Numbered from the stretch's first letter, positions 51,530 through 60,110 are shown. The stretch is DNA of 64,000 bases from HLUCCA09 sp038745585 (GCA_038745585.1 JBCDLH010000014.1:27175-91174), one strand, 5' to 3'. The notes: generated by a model not told the origin, from the sequence alone. Made by a program: numbers and translations.

Positions 51530-52576
51530 CTAGGTTGGGTCCTCGGCGGATACATGTAAACCCTGCGCCATGCTAAAGCGGGCGCCGCCGTGGCGCTTGG
51601 CGTCGAACAATGCGGCGTCGATATCCCGCAAGACAGCGCTGATTTCTGGCGGATTGTACTCGCTGCTGACGGCGACACCGAGGCTCGCGCGCAAGCGAAA
51701 CGACTGACCATTATGGATCACCGGCAGATCCAGCCGGTCGAGGATCCGCTGCGCAATGCGCTTGGGTTCGTCCCGGTCCTTCATACCGGGCAGGATGATC
51801 ACGAACTCGTCTCCGCCGATCCGCGCCACCATGTCGCCCGGCCGGATACATTCCTTTAAGTAGTCGGTGACCTGGCGCAGGATCGCGTCGCCCCCGGGAT
51901 GCCCGCACAGCTCGTTGACCGCCTTGAAGCCGTCGATGTCAAATTGCAGCAGGCCAAAGGGCGTGCCACGCTCGACGAGATCACTCAAGAAATGGTCCAT
52001 AGCGCGGCGGTTGCTCGCGCCCGTCAGCGTGTCGGTCGCCGCATCCTTCTCCGCTGCGATACGGGCCGTTTCCAGCCGGTGGGAAAAGCGGCGCGTTTCA
52101 CCCAAGGCCGCGCGCTGTGCCTCAACCAGAAAGAGCATCTCGATGCCGAGATCCGTTCCGCCGAAATCCGTTGACGTGAGCCCAAAGCGCCCGACGGCGT
52201 CGACGACCGAGATGCCGAACGACATGTCGATCAGCACGGCCTTGCCGCCTTCGAGAGGCGCCGCCTGCCCCTTGAGCCCGGTCCGGTCTTTGTCCCGCAA
52301 GGAGAGGCGCAGCGGGCGCTCACCTCCGGTGATGAGGTCGGCAATACTTGAGACTTCGCGCGGCAACCGAAAGTCAAAATGCGCCTGAAACGGCGTGCCG
52401 ACCACGGTGTTCTCGGGTACGAGCTTTGCAATTGTCGGCCCTGCGCGCAGGATCGTGCCATCGAGAGCGGCAACGACGTGGAGCGGCATCAAACGGTCAA
52501 CCGCGCGCGCCTCGATCCCGATATAGGCACTGTCACGCGCCGCCGGACGCAGGGGGGACCGTGATTGCAGCGTCAT
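51530..52576 (-). CDS. Diguanylate cyclase with N-terminal HNOBA-type domain
   Basis: A 348-residue GGDEF enzyme that would make cyclic di-GMP from two GTP. The GGDEF motif is intact (VARIGGDEFVIILPG), and an inhibitory I-site RxxD is present five residues earlier (RPGD). The N-terminal 165 residues (MPLHVVAALDGTILRAGPTIAKL, PLRLSLRDKDRTGLKGQA, VDAVGRFGLTSTDFGGTDLGIEMLFLVEAQR) fit the H-NOX-associated domain of bacterial partner enzymes. Its ATG overlaps the stop of the H-NOX-like gene (ATGA), so they act as a pair. Confidence 0.9.
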   Translation of the reverse strand: MTLQSRSPLRPAARDSAYIGIEARAVDRLMPLHVVAALDGTILRAGPTIAKLVPENTVVGTPFQAHFDFRLPREVSSIADLITGGERPLRLSLRDKDRTGLKGQAAPLEGGKAVLIDMSFGISVVDAVGRFGLTSTDFGGTDLGIEMLFLVEAQRAALGETRRFSHRLETARIAAEKDAATDTLTGASNRRAMDHFLSDLVERGTPFGLLQFDIDGFKAVNELCGHPGGDAILRQVTDYLKECIRPGDMVARIGGDEFVIILPGMKDRDEPKRIAQRILDRLDLPVIHNGQSFRLRASLGVAVSSEYNPPEISAVLRDIDAALFDAKRHGGARFSMAQGLHVSAEDPT

Positions 52577-53253
52577 TCGCCCGCCTCCGTCGAACTCGAT
52601 AGCATTTTGGCGCTTTTGGCGCTCGCCTTACTTGCCGCCGAGACATGCGCCGCACCTCTGCCGACGGCGTGATGATCGCCGCTGAGAGAGAAGTCGCGTC
52701 CTTGGGCAAAGGTGCCATCCAACAGCTTGACTTCGATGACCGAGATCGGGCCCGACCCTGCTGCACGCTCCATCACAACAAGTGCGCCATGATCGTCGGC
52801 CATCGCGCGCAGGAGGCCGAGGACGACGTCGCCCCACCCCTCGCGATTGGTCAGAACGAAGACGCGAAACTGGCCCGGCGGGTCCTCTCGCACTTCGAGT
52901 TCGGGCAAGACGAGGCCGGGCATGGCGAGCTGCGCCCGGCTCGGCAGATCGTTCAATGTATGGAGAAAATCGGTGAACGTCTCTCCGCAAAAGCGCAGGA
53001 GACGCCGAATGCCCGAGGTCGTCTCATGGCTGACCAGGTAAGTGCCCAGATCTTCAAGGATCGTTTGCTGATCCTTGCCCAGCTCAACTGAAACGACAGC
53101 CAATAGCCGTTCGGTCTCGCCGTCTTCGTATTGCAGCATCGTTTCAAAGCCATCGGGCGTGAGGCCGAGGCTGCGGGCCACAGACCGCCAACGGTCTTGG
53201 CCGTAGGTGTCGCGCACGAAGCACTGGATTGCACGATTGATTAAGCCGTTCAT
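52573..53253 (-). CDS. H-NOX-like protein without the haem-ligating histidine
   Basis: A 226-residue protein with the haem NO-binding (H-NOX) fold, beginning MNGLINRAIQCFVRDTYGQDRW. Canonical H-NOX uses a proximal histidine near residue 102 and a Y-x-S-x-R motif near 131-135. Here the equivalent places, spaced the same 33 residues apart, are Pro104 (in FLHTLNDLPSRA) and V-x-T-x-R (Val133, Thr135, Arg137). Only the arginine is kept. His98 and His76 are nearby but out of position. The tail after 190 is disordered. The ATG at 53253 has GGGAGAG upstream; the downstream diguanylate cyclase overlaps by four bases. Confidence 0.87.
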   Translation of the reverse strand: MNGLINRAIQCFVRDTYGQDRWRSVARSLGLTPDGFETMLQYEDGETERLLAVVSVELGKDQQTILEDLGTYLVSHETTSGIRRLLRFCGETFTDFLHTLNDLPSRAQLAMPGLVLPELEVREDPPGQFRVFVLTNREGWGDVVLGLLRAMADDHGALVVMERAAGSGPISVIEVKLLDGTFAQGRDFSLSGDHHAVGRGAAHVSAASKASAKSAKMLSSSTEAGE

Positions 53254-53334
53254 AGCGCTCTCCCGTTGCGGCGCCACGCTAGGGGAGAGGACTTAACAAA
53301 GACCGAACGAAAGCCCCGCAGCCTCGGACGGCGT

Positions 53335-54930
53335 CTAGAAATCCGTCGGTGCGCCCCCCTCTGCCCGGCGCTTTTCGACAAAGGCGGCGAGTTCTTCGCG
53401 GCGGCCCGGGTCTAGCGGCGGCGGATCGAAGCTTGCGACCAGCTCGCGCCAGAACGCATCGGCCCGGTCCGCCGTCCAGACCCCTCCTGCGGCATCCCAA
53501 GCCTCCTGATTGCGCCAATCAGAGAGGAAGGGCTGATAAAACGCGGTCTCGTACCGCTCTTGGGTATGCGGCGTTCCAAAGAAGTGGCCGTGCGGGCCGA
53601 CCTCCGCCACGGCGTCGACGGCAATGTCCTCTGGCGTTGTCGCGGTCAGCGCCGGGTCGAAGTAGCGCTGGATCTGCTGGAGGACCTCGCAATCCATAAC
53701 GAACTTTGCCGGGCTGGCGATCAGCCCGCCTTCGAGCCAGCCCGCGGCGTGGTAGACAAAGTGGGCCCCCGACTGCACCGCCGACCAAAGCGCCTGGCTG
53801 GTCTCCCACATCGCCTGCCCGTCAGGAACGTTGGCCGCGCAACTCCCTGAGGCGCGCATTGGCCGTCCATAGAACCGCGCCATCTGCCCCGTGATCTGCG
53901 TTGCGCGCATGTATTCGGGCGTTCCAAAGGCCGGCGCGCCGGACTTCATGTCGACATTCGACGTAAACGTGCCGATCACGCCCGGACAGCCGGGCTTTAC
54001 CCACTGAAAGAGCGCAATCGCGGCAAGCGCCTCGGCGATGGATTGCGTCACGGCCCCGGCCATCGTCACAGGCGCCATCGCGCCCGCGAGTGTGAAGGGC
54101 GTAACGACGACTGCCTGCCCGCGCCGGATCAGGCGCAAACAGCCGTCGATCATCGGCATGTCGTGCTTGAGCGGCGAGGTGGAGTTGATGTTGGTATACA
54201 TCCGCGGCGCGGCCTCGAATGTCTCGTGGCTGAGCCCGCCCGCGATGCGCACCATCTCCATGACGTCCTCGACGCGCTCGGCACCGAGGGAATAGGCGTG
54301 CATCGCCTTGTCGGTCAGCGTGAGTTTGTCAAAAAGCACGTCGAGATGCCGCGTTGAGGGGTGAAGGTCCACGGGCTCAACAGGATAGCCGCCGGCAAAG
54401 TGGATGCAGTTGAAGATTTGCGTGAGCCGCAAAAGGTCTTGGCATTGTGCGCGCGTGCCGGGCGTCTTGCCGGTGACCTTGTCCCAATAATTCGGCGGTG
54501 AGGAGACATTGCCGAAGAGGAGCGTCCGCCCGCCGATGTGGATCGTCCGGTCCGGATTGCGCGGCACGATGGAGAACTCCGCCGGCGCGCGCGCCACCAT
54601 CTCGGTGACCCAGTGCCGATCGAGGAAGACTGTTTCGCCCTCGACCTTTGCGCCGGCTTGGCGAAAGAGCGCGAGCGCTTCTTCGTTTAGGAAGTCGATG
54701 CCGATCTCTTCGAGGATCCGCAGTGCGCCCGCGTGGATTGCATGCACGCCCTCCTCTGTGAGCGGCTCGGTCGGGCGATCCGTGTTCTCGACCGGGCCCC
54801 AGGGCATCTGCGCCAAGCTACCGGCACCACTCCGCCGGGCGTTACCGGCGCGGCCCCCATGCCGGCGCCGTCGCCCCGCGGGGGCTGTGCCCGGGTCGCG
54901 AGGCTCAATCGCTTGCGTGACGTCTGACAT
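53335..54930 (-). CDS. Trimethylamine methyltransferase (MttB) family protein, non-pyrrolysine
   Basis: A 531-residue TIM-barrel methyltransferase of the MttB superfamily. The reading frame has no internal UAG, so it is a pyrrolysine-free member; such proteins demethylate quaternary amines such as glycine betaine and pass the methyl group to a corrinoid protein. Features are HIGGRTLLFGNVSSPPNYWDKVTG, FCIHFAGGYPVEP-like NCIHFAGGYPVEPVDL, and QMARFYGRPMRASGSCAANVPDG. The first 45 residues are basic and low-complexity. No corrinoid-protein gene lies next to it, so the partner is elsewhere or the substrate differs. The ATG at 54930 follows GGGAGG. Confidence 0.85.
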   Translation of the reverse strand: MSDVTQAIEPRDPGTAPAGRRRRHGGRAGNARRSGAGSLAQMPWGPVENTDRPTEPLTEEGVHAIHAGALRILEEIGIDFLNEEALALFRQAGAKVEGETVFLDRHWVTEMVARAPAEFSIVPRNPDRTIHIGGRTLLFGNVSSPPNYWDKVTGKTPGTRAQCQDLLRLTQIFNCIHFAGGYPVEPVDLHPSTRHLDVLFDKLTLTDKAMHAYSLGAERVEDVMEMVRIAGGLSHETFEAAPRMYTNINSTSPLKHDMPMIDGCLRLIRRGQAVVVTPFTLAGAMAPVTMAGAVTQSIAEALAAIALFQWVKPGCPGVIGTFTSNVDMKSGAPAFGTPEYMRATQITGQMARFYGRPMRASGSCAANVPDGQAMWETSQALWSAVQSGAHFVYHAAGWLEGGLIASPAKFVMDCEVLQQIQRYFDPALTATTPEDIAVDAVAEVGPHGHFFGTPHTQERYETAFYQPFLSDWRNQEAWDAAGGVWTADRADAFWRELVASFDPPPLDPGRREELAAFVEKRRAEGGAPTDF

Positions 54931-55038
54931 GGTCACCTCCCTATCGCGCCTTACGATGCGCCTCGCGCGCGGCGCAACATGTCGGTTTCCGACGCGGCAT
55001 GTCGTTTTTTCAAGGTGCCTTGGCGCCCCTGCGCAACG

Positions 55039-55767
55039 TCAGAGTCCGAGCCAGCCGGGCAGATGTCCGATATCGGGAAAGACCACGTCTGCTTCTGGCG
55101 CAAGATCCGCTGCTTCGGCAACCCCTGTCAAGACACCGACACGCACCATCCCCGCCGCCCCGCCGGCCCGAAGGTCGTGCGTTGAATCGCCGATCATCGC
55201 GATCCTTGATGGATCGAGCCCGACAACATCCGCAAAGGCGAGGCATTGGCCTGGACCTGGCTTTGCTCCAAAGCCGGAATCCGCGCCGGCGATGAAGTCA
55301 AACGCGGTCTCAAGGCTCAGACCGGCAAGCTGTGCCCGCGTCGGATCCTCGCTGTCATTGGTCGCAATCCCGAGGGCAAGCCCGGCGCGCGACAGCCGAG
55401 AGAACAGCGGCGCGAGCGGCACGGCTTCGACGGGCTGGACCGAGCGCGACTCGTCGATGACCCGATCCTTCAACCGCTCGAACGACCAGCCGTGAAGGGC
55501 CGGCAGCATCAGATCGACAGATTCATCGACTGTGCCCGCGATGATCGGGCTATCGGCGTGGAAGAGCCGCGTTGCTAGGTCAAGTCGGAGGGCGGCCGCG
55601 AGCTTGGCCTGCGCGCCCTTGTCGCCAGGTGCAAGCATGCGTACGAGGTCACTCGCCCAGCCGCCCCAGGTCGCCTGAAAGCCAAAGAGCGTCCCGTCCT
55701 TGTCAAAGAGCAGCCCGGCGAGTTCCGAGGGTAGTGCCGGTCCGGCAGGCGCGTTTTCCATACTCAT
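55039..55767 (-). CDS. HAD family phosphatase (phosphoglycolate phosphatase-like)
   Basis: A 242-residue HAD-superfamily hydrolase. Motif I is LLFDKDGTLFG (about residues 18-28), motif II is GIATNDSEDPTR, and motif III/IV is AKPGPGQCLAFADVVGLDPSRIAMIGDSTHDLRAG. It has a cap domain of the Gph type. It would remove phosphate from a small metabolite such as 2-phosphoglycolate; the true substrate is not known. The ATG overlaps the DUF3572 stop as ATGA, so the two are translated together. Confidence 0.86.
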   Translation of the reverse strand: MSMENAPAGPALPSELAGLLFDKDGTLFGFQATWGGWASDLVRMLAPGDKGAQAKLAAALRLDLATRLFHADSPIIAGTVDESVDLMLPALHGWSFERLKDRVIDESRSVQPVEAVPLAPLFSRLSRAGLALGIATNDSEDPTRAQLAGLSLETAFDFIAGADSGFGAKPGPGQCLAFADVVGLDPSRIAMIGDSTHDLRAGGAAGMVRVGVLTGVAEAADLAPEADVVFPDIGHLPGWLGL

Positions 55768-56042
55768 GTCCAATGCGGCAACTCGCCGCCGGGCAGGGCC
55801 GCGCGGGCGCGCAGCGGAGCATCGGGCGCCCGCCCGGTCGAGTCGCAAAAAGCGCTAATCCACGCGTCGTCCATCGTCAGAAAATCGAGCACAGCGCCAA
55901 GAAACTCTGGGTCATCCGCCCGCCTGCGCACATCGAGGAGCGACGCGCCGGAGGCGCCGAGAAAGGTCGGCATCAAGTCCTCTTGCCCAGCCAGCCACCC
56001 CAGCGCTTCGAGCGCGAGCGTCTCGGCTTCCTCCCGCTGCAT
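55764..56042 (-). CDS. DUF3572 family protein
   Basis: A 92-residue helical protein of the DUF3572 family, found in alphaproteobacteria. Features are AETLALEALGWLAGQEDLMPTFLGASGA (about 5-32) and PEFLGAVLDFLTMDDAWISAFCDSTG. No function is established. The ATG at 56042 is the family start, four codons inside a longer frame. It is divergent from a PleD-like response regulator, which starts 143 bases away. In related genomes the same pair of neighbours is common. Confidence 0.85.
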   Translation of the reverse strand: MQREEAETLALEALGWLAGQEDLMPTFLGASGASLLDVRRRADDPEFLGAVLDFLTMDDAWISAFCDSTGRAPDAPLRARAALPGGELPHWT

Positions 56043-56185
56043 GTCGGCCCCCAACCCAAGAAAACCCTTTGTTAACCAATTGACGCAAAAGCTTCTCCAC
56101 GCAAGCGCAGCGGAGCGATTGCCCGATCACCGTGTCGTAGCAAACGCCAGCAGCAAGCCGCGCGGGCTTCGGGAAAGGGAGTGCG

Positions 56186-57727
56186 ATGCCTGGAAAGATC
56201 CTTGTGGTCGATGACGTTGCCACCAACAGGATCATCCTCAAAGCCACGCTCGGTATCGCGTGCTACGACGTGATCCAGGCGGGCGACGGTCCGACGGCGC
56301 TCGCCTTAGCGCAAGCCGAGCAGCCAGATCTGATCCTGCTGGATCTTGTGATGCCTGTGATGTCCGGGCTCGAGGTCCTGACCGCCCTTAAGGCCAACAC
56401 CTGCACCGCGCGGATCCCCGTCGTCATCGTCAGCGCGCGGGTCGACACGCGCAGCCGGATCGCCGCGCTCGAAGCCGGAGCAGAAGACTTTCTTTCAAAG
56501 CCCGTCGACGACATGCTTCTGGCCGCGCGGGTGCGGTCACTCTTGCGGATGCGACTGCTGACCGAAGAGCTTGGGCTGCGCGACGCGACACGCCGGGCGC
56601 TGGGCTTTTGTGAGGCGCAGAGCCCGTTTACCAAAGCGGGGGTCCGAGACGCGCAGAGGGCCGCGGGCGCAGCGTCCGCCGGCACAATCGCCTTCGTCGA
56701 TCTTGGCGGCACGCCAATGCACCGGCTTGAGCGGCTCATAGCCGCGCTTCCCGGCGATGTCGCAAGCCTCAGCCGGAGCGATGCGATACGCCTCGCCCGA
56801 CAGCCAAGCAGACCCAATGCGCGCACAGACGACACTCTGCTGCCCCGCCCAGATGTCTACGTGGTCAATGCCACTTCCGAGAGCGCGCAGGAGGCGCTGC
56901 TGCTCCTTTCGGACCTGCGCGCGAGCGCTGCGACATGTCGTGCCGCGATCCTTCTTGCACTGCCAGAGGCCGCGCGGCGCCATATCGCCATCGCGTTCGA
57001 CTTAGGCGCTTCGGACGTGCTGACCTTGCCGCTTTGCGACCGGGAGATGGCGCTCCGCGTCCAACATCAGCGCAGGCGCGCCAGCGAGGCGCTTACGCTG
57101 CACCGTCAGGTGCGGGACGGCTTGCATCTGGCAACGACTGATCCGCTGACCAATGTGGCGAACCGGCGTTTCGGGCTCAATTACCTCGAGCATGCCATTG
57201 AACACGCGGCCGAAGGCGATGAGCCGCTCTCCGTGTTGATGCTAGATCTTGACCGGTTCAAATCCGTCAATGATCACTACGGCCACGCCGCAGGCGATGC
57301 TGTTCTCCGAACAGTCGTCGCCCGGCTCCGCCCCCATCTCTCGGACAGCAATCTGCTCGCGCGGCTCGGCGGGGAGGAGTTTCTCGTCGTCTTGCCGCGC
57401 TGCGACGCAGAAGAGGCGGTGCGCACCGCCGACCGGCTCCGCCGTGCGCTCGATGCGATTCCAATCCCGGTGCCCGGCCCCGTGGACGGCCCGTTCCCGC
57501 AATCGCGGAGCGCAATGTCCGACCGTCGCCTGCACCAGACGGTTTCCATCGGTGTGGCGACGGCACCGTTTCCCTGTGGTGGGCTCGATCCGCGCGCGGG
57601 CGATCTGGCCGAGACAGCTCGCGCGCTTCTTGATCGCGCCGATGCAGCGCTTCTGCAGGCCAAAGCGGCGGGACGAAACCGCGTCGTGACCTGGCGTACC
57701 GGAGATCGAAACGGCGCCGCAGCCTAG
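56186..57727 (+). CDS. pleD: PleD-like response regulator/diguanylate cyclase
   Basis: A 513-residue REC-REC-GGDEF protein. The first receiver has the acidic pair VVDD and the phosphoacceptor Asp53 (LILLDLVMP). The second receiver (about 160-300) keeps the fold but lacks a clear phosphorylation aspartate (DVYVVNATSESAQEALLLL). The GGDEF domain has an active GGEEF motif (LARLGGEEFLVVLPR). The expected inhibitory RxxD five residues before it is missing (SDSN instead). It would make c-di-GMP in response to phosphorylation. In Caulobacter, PleD times the swarmer-to-stalk switch. Confidence 0.92.
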   Translation: MPGKILVVDDVATNRIILKATLGIACYDVIQAGDGPTALALAQAEQPDLILLDLVMPVMSGLEVLTALKANTCTARIPVVIVSARVDTRSRIAALEAGAEDFLSKPVDDMLLAARVRSLLRMRLLTEELGLRDATRRALGFCEAQSPFTKAGVRDAQRAAGAASAGTIAFVDLGGTPMHRLERLIAALPGDVASLSRSDAIRLARQPSRPNARTDDTLLPRPDVYVVNATSESAQEALLLLSDLRASAATCRAAILLALPEAARRHIAIAFDLGASDVLTLPLCDREMALRVQHQRRRASEALTLHRQVRDGLHLATTDPLTNVANRRFGLNYLEHAIEHAAEGDEPLSVLMLDLDRFKSVNDHYGHAAGDAVLRTVVARLRPHLSDSNLLARLGGEEFLVVLPRCDAEEAVRTADRLRRALDAIPIPVPGPVDGPFPQSRSAMSDRRLHQTVSIGVATAPFPCGGLDPRAGDLAETARALLDRADAALLQAKAAGRNRVVTWRTGDRNGAAA

Positions 57728-57774
57728 CGGCCCCGTGGCGCGCCCGCCGGTTTACGGCGAAGACTGGCGCGATC

Positions 57775-58290
57775 CTACTGCGAGCGCTGCGGCCGGCGCA
57801 GGGCGCTCTCCAGCCGGTCTGCATAGGCAGCGCGCTCGTCGGCGGACATCTCGGCGACGAGACCGGCTAAGACATCTTGGCTGATCGCACGGCGCTCAGC
57901 CAGACGGCTGCTCTGGCTGGCGATCAACGCGCGGAACGCCTCGGCGTCGAAATCGGCGCTCCGCAGTTCCGCCAGGACCGCTCCAAGGCTCTTGCGAAGA
58001 TCCGCGCGCAGCGCAGCAAGTCCTGCCTCTTTTGCGCGTGCCTCGACACCCGCCGCGCGCCGGAGCATGCGCTGGGTCTCGCGCGGGAGCGCCGTGTAAT
58101 AGGGGCCGAGCGCCAAGTCTTGGGCGATGCCCGGGCCAGGCATCTGCCCGGCTTTGCCGATGCGGTTCGACACGGCGCCGACCACCAGCCCAATGACCAT
58201 GAGATTGAGTGCCAGCGAAAGGAAGAGCGCCACTTTCAGCCACCGACCGGATTTGGCCGGCGGTCCAGTGGGTTCTGGCGACTCACTCAT
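57775..58290 (-). CDS. CpxP/CnrX-like periplasmic protein (heavy-metal-sensor fold)
   Basis: A 171-residue protein anchored by one membrane helix (about residues 19-42, LKVALFLSLALNLMVIGLVVGAV), followed by a periplasmic all-helical domain resembling the CnrX/CpxP metal-sensor fold (ALPRETQRMLRRAAGVEARAKEAGLAALRADLRK). It contains no cysteine and no histidine, so it lacks the usual metal ligands and may sense something else. It is the third gene of a sigma/anti-sigma operon with overlapping starts and stops. GAGCTTCG precedes the ATG at 58290. Confidence 0.78.
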   Translation of the reverse strand: MSESPEPTGPPAKSGRWLKVALFLSLALNLMVIGLVVGAVSNRIGKAGQMPGPGIAQDLALGPYYTALPRETQRMLRRAAGVEARAKEAGLAALRADLRKSLGAVLAELRSADFDAEAFRALIASQSSRLAERRAISQDVLAGLVAEMSADERAAYADRLESALRRPQRSQ

Positions 58291-58717
58291 CGAAGCTCGC
58301 AAGGTCGAACGCGTCGGAGAGGTTGTCCACTCGAATGGCCGCGAGTGGGTCTTCCAATCCGAGTTCGCTCAGAAGCGAACCGGACACGGCGTCTACAAAA
58401 TCCGGCGGGGCGGCGCCGACCCAGACCCCGAGCGCGGCGCAGGTGGCAAGCCCACTCGCGGCGGGCCACGAGACACCAAAGCGTAGCCAGGACAAGATGC
58501 CAAACCGGCGTACATGGTCTGCACGACGTGGCGAGACCGATTGCACTGGCATCGCCTCTAGCGCATCTGCGATGAGGCGGGCCGACAAGTCCGACGAAAG
58601 CGGCGCGACAGCGGGCGCGGTGGCGCGCGCCGCGGCAAAGGCCGCATCGAGTGGGTCGTCGTCGCGGTCCGAGGGCAATTGTCCCGTGCCGCGTTCCGGC
58701 TCTTTGCCTTCACTCAT
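58283..58717 (-). CDS. Anti-sigma-like membrane protein
   Basis: A 144-residue protein with a cytoplasmic N-terminal part (helix LSSDLSARLIADALEAM), one hydrophobic membrane segment (about 95-116, VSWPAASGLATCAALGVWVGA) and a short periplasmic tail (DPLAAIRVDNLSDAFDLASFDE). The topology and position directly after an ECF sigma gene suggest an anti-sigma factor, though no zinc-binding HxxxCxxC motif is present. It overlaps the sigma gene at its start and the CpxP-like gene at its end. The ATG at 58717 has GGAGG six bases upstream. Confidence 0.68.
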   Translation of the reverse strand: MSEGKEPERGTGQLPSDRDDDPLDAAFAAARATAPAVAPLSSDLSARLIADALEAMPVQSVSPRRADHVRRFGILSWLRFGVSWPAASGLATCAALGVWVGAAPPDFVDAVSGSLLSELGLEDPLAAIRVDNLSDAFDLASFDE

Positions 58718-59357
58718 CTCCATCCTCCAGAGACAGCGCCGCGCGCCGTCCAGCCAGCTTTGCCTTCAGCGCGCGTCGCCCTCGGGCCGTCAGGCTCTCT
58801 ACCGCTTCGACGCCGATCCCCATCAATTCGCCAATCTCAGGATTGGACAATCCTTCTATATGGCGCAAGGCGACGGCCTGGGCCTGCCGCTCCGGCAACT
58901 CCGTGAGGGCAGCGCGAAGGGCCGCGGCGCGCTCGGCAACATGCATCTCGGCCATGACGCTGCGGCGGCAGTCCTGCGGCTCGCCCGCCGGGCCAAACGC
59001 ATCGTCGAGCCCGGTCGTCCGTCGGCGGCGCAACCGGTCGGTCGCAAGGTTGAGCGCGACCCGCGTCACCCAGGTCGACACGCGCGCTTCTCCAGCGCGC
59101 CAGGCTGGCGCATAGCGCCATAGCCGGAGCATCGCCTCCTGCGTCACATCTTCGGCCTCCGTGGCATCTCCCAGAATGCGCGTTGCCATCGCAACCAGGC
59201 GCGGCGCAAGCCGCTCGACCAACGCTTGGGCTGCCGCCCTATCGCCACGCGCGTAGGCAACAAGGAGCGCAGCCTCCCTGTCCACCGCCTTCCGCCGCGA
59301 CGCATCCCCAGCCGACGCAGGACGCAAGGCCGCTGTGGGGGGCGTCTCACGTTCCAT
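58710..59357 (-). CDS. ECF-family RNA polymerase sigma factor
   Basis: A 215-residue sigma-70 factor of the ECF group. Region 2 is seen in LAPRLVAMATRILGDATEAEDVTQEAMLRLWRYAP (about residues 48-83), and region 4 in ALTELPERQAQAVALRHIEGLSNPEIGELMGIGVEAVESLTARGRRALKAKL. It is followed by an anti-sigma-like membrane protein and a CpxP/CnrX-like sensor, the layout of cnrYXH-type systems. Target promoters are unknown, and its own promoter was not identified. It would be released when the periplasmic partner detects a stress. Confidence 0.93.
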   Translation of the reverse strand: MERETPPTAALRPASAGDASRRKAVDREAALLVAYARGDRAAAQALVERLAPRLVAMATRILGDATEAEDVTQEAMLRLWRYAPAWRAGEARVSTWVTRVALNLATDRLRRRRTTGLDDAFGPAGEPQDCRRSVMAEMHVAERAAALRAALTELPERQAQAVALRHIEGLSNPEIGELMGIGVEAVESLTARGRRALKAKLAGRRAALSLEDGDE

Positions 59358-59418
59358 CTTTGGGATGAGCTACCCCCCACCCGCCGCGAGCGCAACGGCC
59401 CGGCAGGCCCCGCGCGCA

Positions 59419-59928
59419 TCAATCGGCGTTTGGTCCAAACCGCGATCCGGTCCGCCCCAGCCGCACGCCGATCTCGGCAGACTCCGCTGCGCTGAGTTCG
59501 CCACTGCCATCGGCATCGAACCGCCTGAAAAGCCGATCCTCGCGCAACAGACGGCGCTCGGACCCGTCGGCCCGCGCGCGCTCTATTTCCGCGACGCTCA
59601 GGGCCCCGTCCTGGTTGGCATCCAATCGTGTGATCATCGCCTCGACGCGCCGCGCGCGCCGTGCATCCTCGCCGATTACCATTGCGGCGGTCAACTCGGA
59701 GCGATCCAGGCGGCCATCGCCGTCGGCGTCGGCCCCGCGCAGTATGTCGGCCTGGCGCGCCTCACGAAACTGGCGCAATTCTGCACGTGACAGGCTTCCG
59801 TTTCCGTCCGCATCGACGGCTTCGAACTGGACAGGCTCGCCCCGCGTGCGGTCTGCAGTGGCATTGGCTTTGTGGTTGAGGGCGAGGCCAAGAAGAACGG
59901 CCAGGCTCAGGAAAACGATCCGGCTCAT
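59419..59928 (-). CDS. Exported EF-hand calcium-binding protein
   Basis: A 169-residue protein with a signal peptide (about residues 1-25, MSRIVFLSLAVLLGLALNHK) and four EF-hand loops: DADGNGSLSRAE, DADGDGRLDRSE, DANQDGALSVAE and DADGSGELSAAE. All four keep the calcium-coordinating acidic positions and the glycine. It is periplasmic or secreted. AGGGAG precedes the ATG at 59928; a longer frame to 60186 runs over the divergent promoter. It is 61 bases upstream of the sigma gene on the same strand, so it may be part of or controlled by that system. Confidence 0.86.
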   Translation of the reverse strand: MSRIVFLSLAVLLGLALNHKANATADRTRGEPVQFEAVDADGNGSLSRAELRQFREARQADILRGADADGDGRLDRSELTAAMVIGEDARRARRVEAMITRLDANQDGALSVAEIERARADGSERRLLREDRLFRRFDADGSGELSAAESAEIGVRLGRTGSRFGPNAD

Positions 59929-60110
59929 GCGAAGCTCCCTCTTCGTAAGTGCTCGATTGCCATTCGGGGCAGCGCGCCGCGCCTGACAACCGATCCTTTC
60001 ACGCATGCGTCTAGGGTTTCCGTCGCGCGCCATAACAGTTTTTTCGGGTCCACTCCGGGGCCGTTGGCAGATCACTCGCACTGCGTTTGCAATGGGCGTA
60101 GGAGGAACGC

